Shown here: one piece after another, positions 1-8,431 of the stretch | Layout: the number at the start of each line of letters is the position of its first letter | How positions within the stretch are numbered: position 1 is the first letter of the stretch | Source of the DNA: Hallella colorans | GTDB lineage: Bacteria; Bacteroidota; Bacteroidia; Bacteroidales; Bacteroidaceae | Reading direction: 5' to 3' | Length of the DNA stretch: 64,000 nt | Assembly: GCF_003096815.1 (NCBI RefSeq) | Contig: NZ_QENY01000017.1 | Location: 1 to 64,000, forward strand | Program-made: the position numbers and the translations under genes | Notes under the pieces: model-generated | The model's input: the letters and a program-made list of their open reading frames with translations, nothing else | What the model was told of the DNA's origin: nothing | Database searches by the model: none

Positions 1-24
1 TTAGTAAAAACAAAGATAACCAAA

Positions 25-65
25 AGGGCTGACACCTCGTGAGAAGTGTCAGCCCTAAATTATTT
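25..65. terminator. Bidirectional intrinsic terminator-like hairpin
   Basis: A perfect 11-bp stem (25-35 with 46-56, AGGGCTGACAC and its complement) encloses a 10-nt loop and is followed by the A/T-rich stretch TAAATTATTTTG. It lies between the left edge of the window and the 3' end of the TetR gene and could stop transcription from either side. The gene to its left is outside the window. Confidence 0.75.
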
Positions 66-224
66 TGTTTAATAAAGTTTTACCGGACAGCAATAATTTC
101 CAATCAACAAACCTCTCCTTCGTGCCACAAAGTTAATACTTTTTTTCTTTGTCCGTCAAGTTTTAACAAGCTTTTTACAACATCGCCAAACAGGTTAAAA
201 ATATCATGTAAAATCCACACGTCA

Positions 225-860
225 TCATTGAGAGAGCGCAAGTATCTGATTATCAAGTTCAATTATACCCTTCTTGGTACAAAGTCCACGGAAATAAAGC
301 ATTACAATGTCTCGAAATATTTGCTTCAAATCGTATTGTTTGTACATTTGGTTTTCCATGATATAAATGAGCGATCCTGTGGTTACCCTGTATATCAGCT
401 CGTAATTCACGTCTTGCCTGAAATAACCTTGCCGCACACCCTCCTCAAAAAAACGACACGTTCGCTCTTGAAACTCATTGTGCCTTTCTTCCATCCACGC
501 CAACACCTCTGGATATTTACGCAAATCGGCGTAATAATTGGGGACCGTGTCCTCTAGGCTTTCCATGTGCAGACGATAGGTCTCAAGTATGAAATCTATG
601 ACATGCCGCTCTTTCTCAGCCGCAAACGCTTGCATGTGCCGATCAAAACCATCGTACTCAGCCTTCACGCTCTCCATCAACAAATGCTCCTTGTTCTCAA
701 AAGTCTCATACATTGTGCGTTTGGACACCGAGAGAATGTTCGCGATATCGTCCATCTTCACTGCTTTGATGCCTTTGCTCCTAAACTCGCGCATGGCAAT
801 CCTCAACAAGCGCTGACGAAGCTCTTGCCTATACTCGTTTGGTGTTATGGTTTTGTTCAT
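225..860 (-). CDS. TetR/AcrR-family transcriptional regulator
   Basis: This is a 211-residue TetR-family DNA-binding regulator. The N-terminal helix-turn-helix covers roughly residues 10-55, with the typical stretch KAVKMDDIANILSVSKRTMY followed by FENKEHLL. The rest is the helical ligand-binding and dimerisation domain, which gives no clue to the ligand. The open frame extends to 908, but a promoter -7 box (TATCTTTG, 889-896) lies inside that extension, so the start chosen is the ATG at 860 (MNKTITPN). The next minus-strand gene upstream, a TolC-like outer-membrane factor, is 1.35 kb away across a tRNA. TetR control of an efflux function is common in the family, but no operator is visible here and the link is inference. 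Confidence 0.88.
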   Translation of the reverse strand: MNKTITPNEYRQELRQRLLRIAMREFRSKGIKAVKMDDIANILSVSKRTMYETFENKEHLLMESVKAEYDGFDRHMQAFAAEKERHVIDFILETYRLHMESLEDTVPNYYADLRKYPEVLAWMEERHNEFQERTCRFFEEGVRQGYFRQDVNYELIYRVTTGSLIYIMENQMYKQYDLKQIFRDIVMLYFRGLCTKKGIIELDNQILALSQ

Positions 861-888
861 AAGACTATCACTTACAATTGTCTTCATG

Positions 889-896
889 CAAAGATA
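889..896 (-). promoter_or_regulatory. Promoter -7 box of the TetR gene
   Basis: On the minus strand this reads TATCTTTG, matching the Bacteroidetes -7 consensus TAnnTTTG, and sits about 29 nt upstream of the ATG at 860. No good -33 TTTG is seen. Its position rules out the longest possible start at 908. Confidence 0.6.
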
Positions 897-908
897 ACAA
901 AAAATCAT

Positions 909-1224
909 GAAAACGCTTTTTTCGCTCTAAGTTTTTGTTATTATCCAGCAAATCTTTCCATTACAACATAAAATGCCAAACAATATCTATCAAGAGAGGT
1001 AGACCATTTAGGTTGCACACAAAGAATGACCGTTGCAGACGTATGGTAAAGACTCGAAACTAAGAAATGAAGCATGTTTATACATTATTCGTCACACTTG
1101 GCCATCGCCCCCCTGATTATTGCGAGCGTGTGCGACTTGGCTGTGAAGTGTGATAAGTTAAAGCATGCGACAAGAACACTTATAATATCAACAAAGCCGA
1201 TAATGAGTTTTTATTTAAAAATTT
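909..1224. other. Intergenic stretch without a supported gene
   Basis: Nothing convincing is encoded between the TetR promoter and the diverged repeat copy. Short open frames here (for example 1074-1367 on the plus strand) have no recognisable domain, no promoter and a composition like non-coding DNA. Confidence 0.5.
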
Positions 1225-1570
1225 CACATGCGGCATACCCTACATGGCACGTCCATGAAAAAATATTGTTCATGAAAATAGCTGACAAAACGTTGTATAG
1301 AAATCGATTATTTACAGACAGACATGGCGCCGCTCGCAAATACGCGAAGCATGAGACGTTTAAATAACAATCTGAAACTCACTGCGTTGCAAAGATTTTC
1401 ATCATTTCTCTCATAAAAATTAATGATAACGAATTGCCATTAGTGCTTATTCACCATGAGAATAGGCATTAAACGCAGCTCGATTAACATGCCATCACCC
1501 GACCTTTAAGGCCTTGACGCAACGTCAATAGATACTAATCGCGACGGCTGGAACGCGAAAATGTATTGCA
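1225..1570 (-). repeat. Diverged, inverted copy (C) of the dispersed non-coding repeat
   Basis: Read on the minus strand this stretch matches the core of the repeat copies at 20778-21240 and 30301-30763. Conserved blocks include GAATAAGCACTAATGGCA (complement of 1436-1453), GCGATTAnnnTCTATTG, TAAAGG and TTTTGTCAGCTATTTTC (near 1270-1290). The blocks occur in the same order, but the sequence between them is heavily substituted. Boundaries are approximate. Confidence 0.6.
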
Positions 1571-1837
1571 AAGTGAACATGGCTACAATTTCTTGCTAAT
1601 TTTTTTTGCAGGACAACAAGTTTTGGTTGTCATTTTTTGATGACTTTTTATCAACATATCCAACAATATCACAGACGACACAAACCTGCTTGTCAAGGCA
1701 TGGTTTCTACCCGCGTCATAGGCTTTCTGAATATCTTGACTCTCCGCAAGAAGCGACCACGCCCATCAACGCAACCTTGATCGCATGCGCCTCAACAAAC
1801 AAAATAGACTTGAGACAATAAAAAAATGGTTTAAAAT

Positions 1838-1868
1838 TTTGCCATATCCTGAAAAATGTCTAATTTTG
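1838..1868 (+). promoter_or_regulatory. Consensus promoter of the tRNA-Val gene
   Basis: TTTG (1838-1841), a 19-bp spacer and TAATTTTG (1861-1868) match the Bacteroidetes housekeeping promoter on both elements. The tRNA starts 33 nt after the -7 box. Confidence 0.75.
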
Positions 1869-1901
1869 TGCTACCCTTACAACAGATGGGCATTGAAGGA
1901 T

Positions 1902-1976
1902 AGGGGCATAGCCCAGTTGGTTTAGAGCGCTGCAGTCACATTGCAGAGGTCATCGGTTCGAGCCCGATTGTCCCTA
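1902..1976 (+). tRNA. tRNA-Val(CAC)
   Basis: The 75-nt cloverleaf has an acceptor stem AGGGGCA / TGTCCCT (one G-U), a D-arm TAGCCCAGTTGGTTTAGAGC, an anticodon stem CTGCA / TGCAG with the 7-nt loop GTCACAT, and a T-arm ATCGG-TTCGAGC-CCGAT. The loop centre gives anticodon CAC, which reads the valine codon GUG. The discriminator is A73, as expected for tRNA-Val. The 3' CCA is not encoded (CACC follows) and must be added post-transcriptionally. It is flanked by its own promoter and terminator, so it is a single-gene unit. Confidence 0.9.
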
Positions 1977-1987
1977 CACCTATTAGG

Positions 1988-2030
1988 AAAACCGAGTTGT
2001 TAACATTGTACAACTCGGTTTTCTCATTTT
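1988..2030 (+). terminator. Intrinsic terminator after tRNA-Val
   Basis: A perfect 13-bp stem (1988-2000 with 2010-2022, AAAACCGAGTTGT and its complement) with a 9-nt loop is followed by CTCATTTTT. It starts 12 nt after the tRNA. Confidence 0.85.
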
Positions 2031-2211
2031 TAAACCCTATCAACGCTGTTGTTTCAAATAGGCGACACAAACTAATCGCCACTATAATCATGCCAATTTA
2101 ATCAGTCTGCCTGCCGCTTTGAAAAAAAAGAGGTGCCCTGTTCAACTGACAATAATCTCTCGCCATCCTTATAAGGCACACCAACGCAGGAGGACAGCTC
2201 CGCAAGAAAAT

Positions 2212-3555
2212 CTAAACAATCTTTCCACTTTGGTAAAACTCGAGCATATAAATGTTCAGAATGGCAAGGTATTTGGCTTGCAACTCGGCCTGTTGAGCTT
2301 TGAGAAGGGCGTCTTTGCCGTTCATTAGCTCTATGGTGTTTTTGAGTTTTAACCTGAACTGCTCGCTCAAAAGATCATAGCTTTCCTGTGCGCTCTGCGT
2401 GCGTACGCGCGCACTTTTGAACTGGGCTTGGTTGTTCACGGCCTGAACCCAATAGTTTTCGATGACGGAATAAAGATTGGTCTGCTGATCTTTCAAATCC
2501 AATTGGTAGCTCTGATTGGATAATATTGCCTTGCTGATATCGGTTTTGATGCGTCGGTTATCGAATATAGGGACGTTCACGCTGAAGCCTCCATTGACAC
2601 CAAAATTGGTTTTTATCTGCGTCCCCCAAGCGTTTTTGCTCATGGAAGTGGTGTTGGTGCCCAAACCCGCATTGGCCACAACAGTGGGCAATCGCTGTGC
2701 TTTGGCCATGCGTATCTGCAATGCGCTGTTCTTGATCGCGAGCAGCGCGCTTTGTATTTCGGGACGCGCGAGCAGCGCGCGATCATAGACAGACGGCACG
2801 TCGGGAATGGGACGCAATGCCATCTCGTCGGTAGTCGTGGGAGCCACCACGTCAAAATCTTCTTGGTTAGTGATTTGGAGCAATCGTTTCAATTGCCGTT
2901 TGTACTCGCGCACACCACTCTCAGCTTGCACCAAGGCATATTCGTCGGCAGCTCGCTGCGCCACCAACTGCGCTAAGTCGGCCTTGCTCATGCTACCCAC
3001 CTTGACAAACTCACGTCCACGACTCTCGTTCATCCTTGAAGTTTCCAATGTACTGCGGCTCACCTCCATAGCATCTTTCGAGTAGAGTATCTGCACATAG
3101 AGAGAAGCTATTTGCTCTTGTATGCTGTTGGATGTGGTGGCACTATCAAGCGCTGCTTGGTCCGCGACAAGACGATTGGATTGGATTTGATCTCGATTAC
3201 GCCCTCCATTCCATACCGTCCAATTACCACTCACAATATATGAGCCATTGTAGTAAACCTTGTCAACATTGGATTGCACCTTGGAACCCGCGAGCATGTA
3301 GCTGCCCGTCTCAGGCCAAGGGTTGTAGGTGGCATTCTGCGAGGTGGAGGCCGAGAGCGACGGCAGCAAGGCGGCTTGGCTCAGTTTGACGTCTTCTAAT
3401 GCAGCAAGGTGTTTGAGATTGTTTTTCTGAAGTGTGATATTGTTCTTCAACGCATAGTCTACACAGGCTTGCAATGTCCACACCTTAGCCTCGCAAAGAT
3501 GCGAAAAAGTGATAAAACACGACAAAAAGACTGGAACGAGGAATGACTTTTTCAT
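2212..3555 (-). CDS. TolC-family outer-membrane efflux protein
   Basis: This 447-residue protein has a Sec signal peptide (residues 1-23, MKKSFLVPVFL..., cut after CEA) and begins its mature part with WTLQACVDYALKNN, the usual start of outer-membrane efflux proteins. Long amphipathic helices rich in Ala, Gln and Ser follow, with two OEP-type repeats (about 30-225 and 250-440). Members form a trimeric channel through the outer membrane for an RND, MFS or ABC pump via a periplasmic adaptor. No adaptor or pump gene lies next to it: the neighbours are tRNA-Val and riboflavin synthase. It is therefore an orphan channel component here, and its transport partner is unknown. Confidence 0.9.
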   Translation of the reverse strand: MKKSFLVPVFLSCFITFSHLCEAKVWTLQACVDYALKNNITLQKNNLKHLAALEDVKLSQAALLPSLSASTSQNATYNPWPETGSYMLAGSKVQSNVDKVYYNGSYIVSGNWTVWNGGRNRDQIQSNRLVADQAALDSATTSNSIQEQIASLYVQILYSKDAMEVSRSTLETSRMNESRGREFVKVGSMSKADLAQLVAQRAADEYALVQAESGVREYKRQLKRLLQITNQEDFDVVAPTTTDEMALRPIPDVPSVYDRALLARPEIQSALLAIKNSALQIRMAKAQRLPTVVANAGLGTNTTSMSKNAWGTQIKTNFGVNGGFSVNVPIFDNRRIKTDISKAILSNQSYQLDLKDQQTNLYSVIENYWVQAVNNQAQFKSARVRTQSAQESYDLLSEQFRLKLKNTIELMNGKDALLKAQQAELQAKYLAILNIYMLEFYQSGKIV

Positions 3556-3696
3556 AAGGTACGCATTAATTACTGATTTGGTGTTTAGACGCTAACAGAA
3601 GGGATAAAGTTGGGAACAGACTCGAATTTTAACATTGATTAGTGAAAAAACTTGCGGCAGCAACATTTCGCCAACCCTGTTTTGAAACGCGCGACG

Positions 3697-4299
3697 TCAA
3701 GAAAAGTCGTTTAGCCGAGCTATATATTTGCCCAAGATATCAAACTCCAAGTTGACAATGCTACCCACTTTGATATTACAAAAATTGGTGTTTTGGCGCG
3801 TGTAAGGAATGATGGCCACCTTAAAGCTATTGGCAGTTGGCTGGCACACGGTGAGCGACACACCGTTGACGGTGACCGACCCCTTGTCCACGGTGAAATA
3901 ACCACGGCGCGCCATAGATTGATCAGCCAAATACTCAAACGTGAAATAGGTTGAGCCATCAGCGTCATCCAAAGCCACGCACTTTGCAGTTTGGTCTACA
4001 TGCCCTTGTACAATATGCCCGTCCAATCGGCCATTAATCATCATCGATCGCTCCACGTTCACTTTGTCACCCACCTTGAGGAGTCTCAAATTAGAGCGGT
4101 CGAGCGTCTCTTTCATAGCCGTGGTAGTATAAGTGTCGCCTTCTATACTTACCACCGTGAGACAAACGCCATTGTGAGCGACACTCTGGTCTATTTTTAA
4201 CTCGGACGTGAAAGAACACCTCAAGGTGAAATCAATGTTTCCTTGATACTTGTTGATGGCCACAACGGTAGCCATCTCTTCTACGATGCCACTAAACAT
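3697..4299 (-). CDS. ribE: Riboflavin synthase, alpha subunit
   Basis: The enzyme dismutates two 6,7-dimethyl-8-ribityllumazine molecules to riboflavin and the pyrimidinedione, the last step of riboflavin synthesis in the cytoplasm. The 200-residue product carries two lumazine-binding repeats: MFSGIVEEMATV at the N-terminus with VAHNGVCLTV near residue 50, and the second copy with GSVTVNGVSLTV near 145. The open frame extends to 4365, but family proteins start MFSGIVEE, so the ATG at 4299 is preferred. No other rib gene is adjacent, and the leader between 4300 and 4640 does not fit the FMN riboswitch. Confidence 0.93.
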   Translation of the reverse strand: MFSGIVEEMATVVAINKYQGNIDFTLRCSFTSELKIDQSVAHNGVCLTVVSIEGDTYTTTAMKETLDRSNLRLLKVGDKVNVERSMMINGRLDGHIVQGHVDQTAKCVALDDADGSTYFTFEYLADQSMARRGYFTVDKGSVTVNGVSLTVCQPTANSFKVAIIPYTRQNTNFCNIKVGSIVNLEFDILGKYIARLNDFS

Positions 4300-4401
4300 A
4301 TCTGTTGGTTTACGATGTGTTATACCTTGCGGGCAATTTGCCCACGCAGGATAGTCATTAAACAAAAAAAGAGAACCGAGCCAAAGGAAATCTCCCCAAA
4401 C

Positions 4402-4539
4402 TCAATTCTCCATTATTTTAAAGGGGATCGTAACGATGATGTGATGAAAACTCCTACTATAAAAGTGATGAGAGCTCCCCGTCTTTGTAATCCACTGGCC
4501 TTGCGGCTTAGGCGCGACGCGCTTTATGTGGCCCGCCAT
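4402..4539 (-). CDS. Possible 45-residue leader ORF upstream of riboflavin synthase
   Basis: A small frame starting MAGHIKRVAPKPQGQW and ending FKIMEN lies between the promoter at 4633-4664 and the riboflavin synthase start (gap of about 100 nt). It is basic and aromatic-rich. I do not recognise a family and see no Shine-Dalgarno sequence. Support is only its position within the predicted transcript and an uninterrupted frame. It may simply be untranslated leader. Confidence 0.25.
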   Translation of the reverse strand: MAGHIKRVAPKPQGQWITKTGSSHHFYSRSFHHIIVTIPFKIMEN

Positions 4540-4632
4540 TGACAAGAGAAGTTGTCTCGGTTTTCAATGTAATTTGATGAGTATCCCGATCGAATCGATA
4601 CAACCCCCCGATTTTATCTCCTTGCTATGATG

Positions 4633-4664
4633 CAAATTTACAACAATAGTTTTGTACAACCAAA
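4633..4664 (-). promoter_or_regulatory. Consensus promoter upstream of ribE
   Basis: On the minus strand TTTG (4661-4664), a 20-bp spacer and TAAATTTG (4633-4640) form a full Bacteroidetes promoter. The predicted leader to the ribE ATG is about 330 nt, unusually long. A possible plus-strand -7 box (TAGTTTTG, 4647-4654) overlaps it and may serve the divergent gene at 4727. Confidence 0.65.
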
Positions 4665-4726
4665 CAAATACTCGGCTTTTTGGGGCAATAATTAAAGATA
4701 TAGATTCGTTTTATATCTATAAACAT

Positions 4727-5653
4727 ATGAAGAGATTTATACTGTATTTATTGATTGCGGGAATAGCCATACGAGGATTGGCGCAATGCAAGATTACCGA
4801 AAATAAGCAATTCGCGTTTCCACAATCCATCCCAGCGGGCAATTACAGCGGCATAGCATGGCTGGGAAACAATCACTATGCCGTGGTGAGTGACAAAAGC
4901 AAGGAGGATGGATTTTTTGTTTTTGAAATAGACGTGGACTCTGTGTCGGGCGAGCTTCTGTCGGCTAAAAACTTAGGTTTCAGGTCTTCCGGCTTTGAGA
5001 ATCGCGACAACGAGGGCATCGCGTTTAACGCTCTATCTAACACCATTTTGATATCAGGCGAGCGCGACAACAGAATATTGGAATACAAACTGGATGGAAA
5101 CCGAACGTCGAGAGAAGCGCAACTACCGGAAGTGTACCGACATCTGCCAGCCAATCTCGGTTTGGAAGCGTTGTCGTTCAACGACAGCACGCGGACGCTA
5201 TGGACCTGCAACGAAAGCGACACTATATTCATACAGTCGTTTGACTCTCTCTATCGTCCACGGCATCTATATGTCTACCACCTTGACTCTCCCATTGCCA
5301 ACGCGGACAAGGCGTGGCTATACGCACATGGTGCGGTGGCCATGTGCGCATTAGATGACGGAAACTTATTGGTGCTTGAGCGCGAGTTTTATGTGCCTAA
5401 AAAAAAGATAGGAGCGTTTGTCAACTGCAAGCTCTTCAAGTTTACGGTTGGTAACTTAAAAAAAGATCTACTTTCCACATGGCGAACAAAATTGACATTG
5501 CTATCAAGAACATTGGCCAACTATGAGGGAATGTGTCTTGGGCCTAAACTGGCAGATGGCTCTCGGGTGTTGATTCTTGTGGCTGATTCTCAAAATCAGT
5601 ATGGCTCTGTGTTGAAAGATTGGTTGAAGACGTTGAAGATTGAGATGCATTAG
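4727..5653 (+). CDS. Secreted phytase/esterase-like beta-propeller protein
   Basis: The 308-residue product has a signal peptide (MKRFILYLLIAGIAIRGLAQ, residues 1-20). The mature part resembles the esterase-like activity of phytase family: YSGIAWLGNNHYAVVSD near residue 45, RDNEGIAFN, LGLEALSFN, LLVLEREF near 235 and NYEGMCLGP near 280 are repeated strand motifs of that propeller fold. The frame opens at 4652, but the ATG at 4727 begins the signal peptide. The last 110 bases overlap the 3' end of the convergent ABC permease gene. Natural substrate is unknown; phosphatase or esterase activity is family-based inference. Confidence 0.75.
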   Translation: MKRFILYLLIAGIAIRGLAQCKITENKQFAFPQSIPAGNYSGIAWLGNNHYAVVSDKSKEDGFFVFEIDVDSVSGELLSAKNLGFRSSGFENRDNEGIAFNALSNTILISGERDNRILEYKLDGNRTSREAQLPEVYRHLPANLGLEALSFNDSTRTLWTCNESDTIFIQSFDSLYRPRHLYVYHLDSPIANADKAWLYAHGAVAMCALDDGNLLVLEREFYVPKKKIGAFVNCKLFKFTVGNLKKDLLSTWRTKLTLLSRTLANYEGMCLGPKLADGSRVLILVADSQNQYGSVLKDWLKTLKIEMH

Positions 5654-6440
5654 TGGATGCGGACGTACCTTTTTGGACAGAGCGCAAACGCTCGTATTCG
5701 TCATAATTATAATGCCGTGCCACCAACAGTGTAATACAAAGAGACACGAATGACACCGTGAGGACCATGAAAAACAGCAAGATTTGCAATAACGCCGCTG
5801 TCAAAACGTCTGTTCCCGTCAGCACCAAAGCAAGCATCAAAACAGGCGCATTGGCAAACACCAAAGCGCTCATTTGGCGCGTCATCATATTGAGAGCCGA
5901 CTGAAAAGCACGCTTGACAAAATGACTTGTGGCCTCACGATGGCTGCTGCCGTTGCCCAAAAGGTAATAATACAGTTGGTTGTGATGGGTCAATCCCATA
6001 TAATACATGCGAAGCGCACGGGCGTTTGGACCTATGACACTGCCCGCAAGCAATCCGAACACGGGCACAAAGAAACGTGCATGAAATGTCGTTTTTAATC
6101 CCAAAACCAATAAAAGCGCGTACAAACCCACTATAAACACAGCAATAATGACACCACACAGCACCGGCACCAACAAGCGCCCTGCCTTCAGTTTTGCCTT
6201 ACGGATAGAGAAAACGGCTCCGGCTATCGCCATCACAACGCCTGAGAGAATGGTGAAAAACACATTGTTCCATACCGTTAGCAGATATATGCCCAACGCC
6301 GTGACAGCCACACTGCCTGTCATGGTGAGCGCGGCGACAAGGAAACGGCGAAAGCTCCGCAAGTCAAATCTATATATGACATACAACGGAAACAGCACAA
6401 AAATAAGACTGAATAAAAAGCCAAGCCATGTTATTTTCAT
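5544..6440 (-). CDS. FetB-like (UPF0014) ABC transporter permease
   Basis: This 298-residue inner-membrane protein has about seven hydrophobic segments. The central region (residues about 125-235, with FGLLAGSVIGPNARALRMYY, an Arg-rich loop, and a final pair of membrane helices) resembles FetB/YbbM permeases, some of which are linked to iron or metal export. The last ~40 residues are a Ser/Thr/Gln-rich cytoplasmic tail unlike the family, and this tail is what overlaps the convergent gene at 5544-5653. It follows the ATPase gene after 3 nt, so the two are co-transcribed. Substrate is unknown. Confidence 0.72.
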   Translation of the reverse strand: MKITWLGFLFSLIFVLFPLYVIYRFDLRSFRRFLVAALTMTGSVAVTALGIYLLTVWNNVFFTILSGVVMAIAGAVFSIRKAKLKAGRLLVPVLCGVIIAVFIVGLYALLLVLGLKTTFHARFFVPVFGLLAGSVIGPNARALRMYYMGLTHHNQLYYYLLGNGSSHREATSHFVKRAFQSALNMMTRQMSALVFANAPVLMLALVLTGTDVLTAALLQILLFFMVLTVSFVSLCITLLVARHYNYDEYERLRSVQKGTSASTNASQSSTSSTNLSTQSHTDFENQPQESTPESHLPV

Positions 6441-6443
6441 AGT

Positions 6444-7040
6444 CTACAGTTTTAAAAGTTTGTCGCAATCCATCTGATTCTCTTCACAAGTATAGAGCAA
6501 TTCAGAGCCATTGGCCGTGAGATGACAAAAGAAATCGTGCACGCATTGCATTTGAGGGGCGTTGTCAACAAGAATAATGGGGCGGCGCAAGAGAGGTAAC
6601 ATACTTATCATAACTAACTGCAACTGCCGCGAATCCATCTCGTTGACATCACGTCGCAGCACTGTCCCGGACATGGAAAGCTCTTGAAGGTATGGTATCA
6701 TGGCCTCTACGCGAAGATTCTTACTTTGATTGGCCTGCAAGCGAAACACATACTGGCATAACTCAGACACCTTCATCGTAACGTCAGGCAGTCGCTGGGG
6801 TACATAAGACATGGTTCCTCGCAAATAGCCAGAAGCTCCGGGAGCCACAAGCTCGCCGTCAATGGTGATATGACCAGACTGCACAGGCGCCAGCCCCATG
6901 ACCGCCCTCAACAACCCACTCTTGCCCGAGGCTACCGGACCACTAACGCACACCATCTCGCCTTGATTAATCACAGCAGAAATTGGCGTGGACAATCTGC
7001 CACCGCCCAAAGCTATTCTTGCATCCTTAAATTCAAGCAT
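6444..7040 (-). CDS. FetA-like ABC transporter ATP-binding protein, degenerate
   Basis: At 198 residues this is a short ABC ATPase. The Walker A motif GPVASGKS is intact (residues 34-41), and the Q-loop VPQ is present (80-82). The ABC signature is replaced by EMDSRQ (134-139) instead of LSGGQ. Walker B reads IILVDN (155-160), with Asn where the catalytic Glu is expected, and no H-loop His is evident (YTCEENQ near 183-189). It probably binds ATP but may hydrolyse it poorly. It precedes the FetB-like permease by 3 nt. Adjacent genes give no hint of substrate. Confidence 0.75.
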   Translation of the reverse strand: MLEFKDARIALGGGRLSTPISAVINQGEMVCVSGPVASGKSGLLRAVMGLAPVQSGHITIDGELVAPGASGYLRGTMSYVPQRLPDVTMKVSELCQYVFRLQANQSKNLRVEAMIPYLQELSMSGTVLRRDVNEMDSRQLQLVMISMLPLLRRPIILVDNAPQMQCVHDFFCHLTANGSELLYTCEENQMDCDKLLKL

Positions 7041-7194
7041 ACAATCTATTTTTCCACAAATTTAGGCAAAAAAATTGAACAACACCTCATGTTTAGGTAA
7101 AAGAACAAGCGATCATATAAAATTAACAAGGAAGAAAATTGACTTGGGGAGAAGATTTTTTTTTAAACGAATACAATATGCTAAGTATTTTGAC

Positions 7195-7202
7195 TAAATT
7201 TG
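7195..7202 (+). promoter_or_regulatory. Promoter -7 box of the aguA-aguB unit
   Basis: TAAATTTG fits TAnnTTTG and lies 47 nt before the aguA ATG. The -33 region has no clear TTTG. Confidence 0.55.
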
Positions 7203-7249
7203 CATGATACAGCAAATATTTAGCTTTTCAGACTGAAACATTTTGTTTT

Positions 7250-8335
7250 ATGACAACAAAAAAACACCGCGAGCTAACCTTTCCTGCCGAATGGGAACCA
7301 CAAAGCGCAATCCAACTCACTTGGCCGCATGAAGCCACAGACTGGAAACCGTATCTCAAAGACATAGAAAAGACATTCATTGAGTTGGCCGACAAAATCA
7401 CAAGACACGAAAAACTCTTGGTCGTGACGCCACATGTCGACGCCGTGAAAAAGCTGCTTGCCAACAGACTGGGAGCGGACGGAATGGCCAACGTGATATA
7501 TTCAGAATGTGACAGCAACGACACTTGGGCCAGAGATCACGCCGCGATAACCCTCGCTTGCCCTCTGAGGGACGACAACAAAGAAGGTGACAAAACACTA
7601 CTTGATTTCAAATTTAACGGCTGGGGAGAAAAATTTGGTTGGGACAAGGACAACGCCATCACTCGTAAGCTCTACCAGCAAGGTTTGTTTTCCGCGAAAA
7701 TAGAGGATCACAATGATTTCGTGCTTGAAGGAGGGGCGGTGGAAAGCGACGGGAAAGGTACCATACTGACCACCACCTCGTGCCTATTGGCTCCGCATCG
7801 AAACCAGCCCATGGACATGCAACAAATAGAAAGACGACTAAAAGACACCCTTCGTGTCGAGAGGGTGATATGGATAGACCATGGGCATCTGGCAGGCGAC
7901 GATACAGATGGGCACATTGATACCATCGTGCGCATGGCCCCAAATGACACCCTACTCTATGTGGGGTGCGACAACATAGAGGATGAACACTACGCGGACC
8001 TAAAAGCCATGGAACGACAGTTGAAAACATTGAGAACGCTGAACGACGCACCCTATCGCTTGTTGAGGCTGCCCATGCCACGGCCTATATATGATAACGG
8101 CGAGCGATTGCCCGCCACATACGCCAACTTTGTCATTCTGAACGGAGCCGTCATCGTACCCACCTATCAACAGCCTGATATTGACGCAAAAGCATTAGAG
8201 GTGGTTGGCATGGCCTTTGAAAACCGAGAAATCGTGGGAATAGACGCCACGACCGTGATTCGACAGCATGGCTCGCTACACTGTCTGACCATGCAATATC
8301 CACAAGGCATACTCAGAGACGGAAAACTGGACTAA
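7250..8335 (+). CDS. aguA: Agmatine deiminase
   Basis: The enzyme converts agmatine to N-carbamoylputrescine and ammonia in the cytoplasm. The 361-residue protein is a full-length member of the guanidino-group-modifying fold. It has WARD at residues 93-96, the catalytic DGHID block at 220-224 and the nucleophile Cys345 in GSLHCLTMQ near the C-terminus. The N-terminus FPAEWEPQSAIQLTWPH is typical. It is followed after 96 nt by the gene for the next enzyme, so the pair forms the agmatine route to putrescine. Confidence 0.95.
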   Translation: MTTKKHRELTFPAEWEPQSAIQLTWPHEATDWKPYLKDIEKTFIELADKITRHEKLLVVTPHVDAVKKLLANRLGADGMANVIYSECDSNDTWARDHAAITLACPLRDDNKEGDKTLLDFKFNGWGEKFGWDKDNAITRKLYQQGLFSAKIEDHNDFVLEGGAVESDGKGTILTTTSCLLAPHRNQPMDMQQIERRLKDTLRVERVIWIDHGHLAGDDTDGHIDTIVRMAPNDTLLYVGCDNIEDEHYADLKAMERQLKTLRTLNDAPYRLLRLPMPRPIYDNGERLPATYANFVILNGAVIVPTYQQPDIDAKALEVVGMAFENREIVGIDATTVIRQHGSLHCLTMQYPQGILRDGKLD

Positions 8336-8431
8336 TCGCCGCAAGAGCATCAACTTGACACGAGGCCATATGATGGGCCTGTCAGATAATACACAAATTG
8401 ACAAAAACAAAAGAACAAACAACGCAATGAT

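Noticed and set aside
1074-1367. A 97-codon plus-strand frame in the gap before tRNA-Val
   Set aside because: No domain, promoter or conserved start; it overlaps the diverged repeat copy C.
4300-4640. FMN riboswitch upstream of ribE
   Set aside because: The conserved FMN aptamer blocks could not be found in the leader on either strand.
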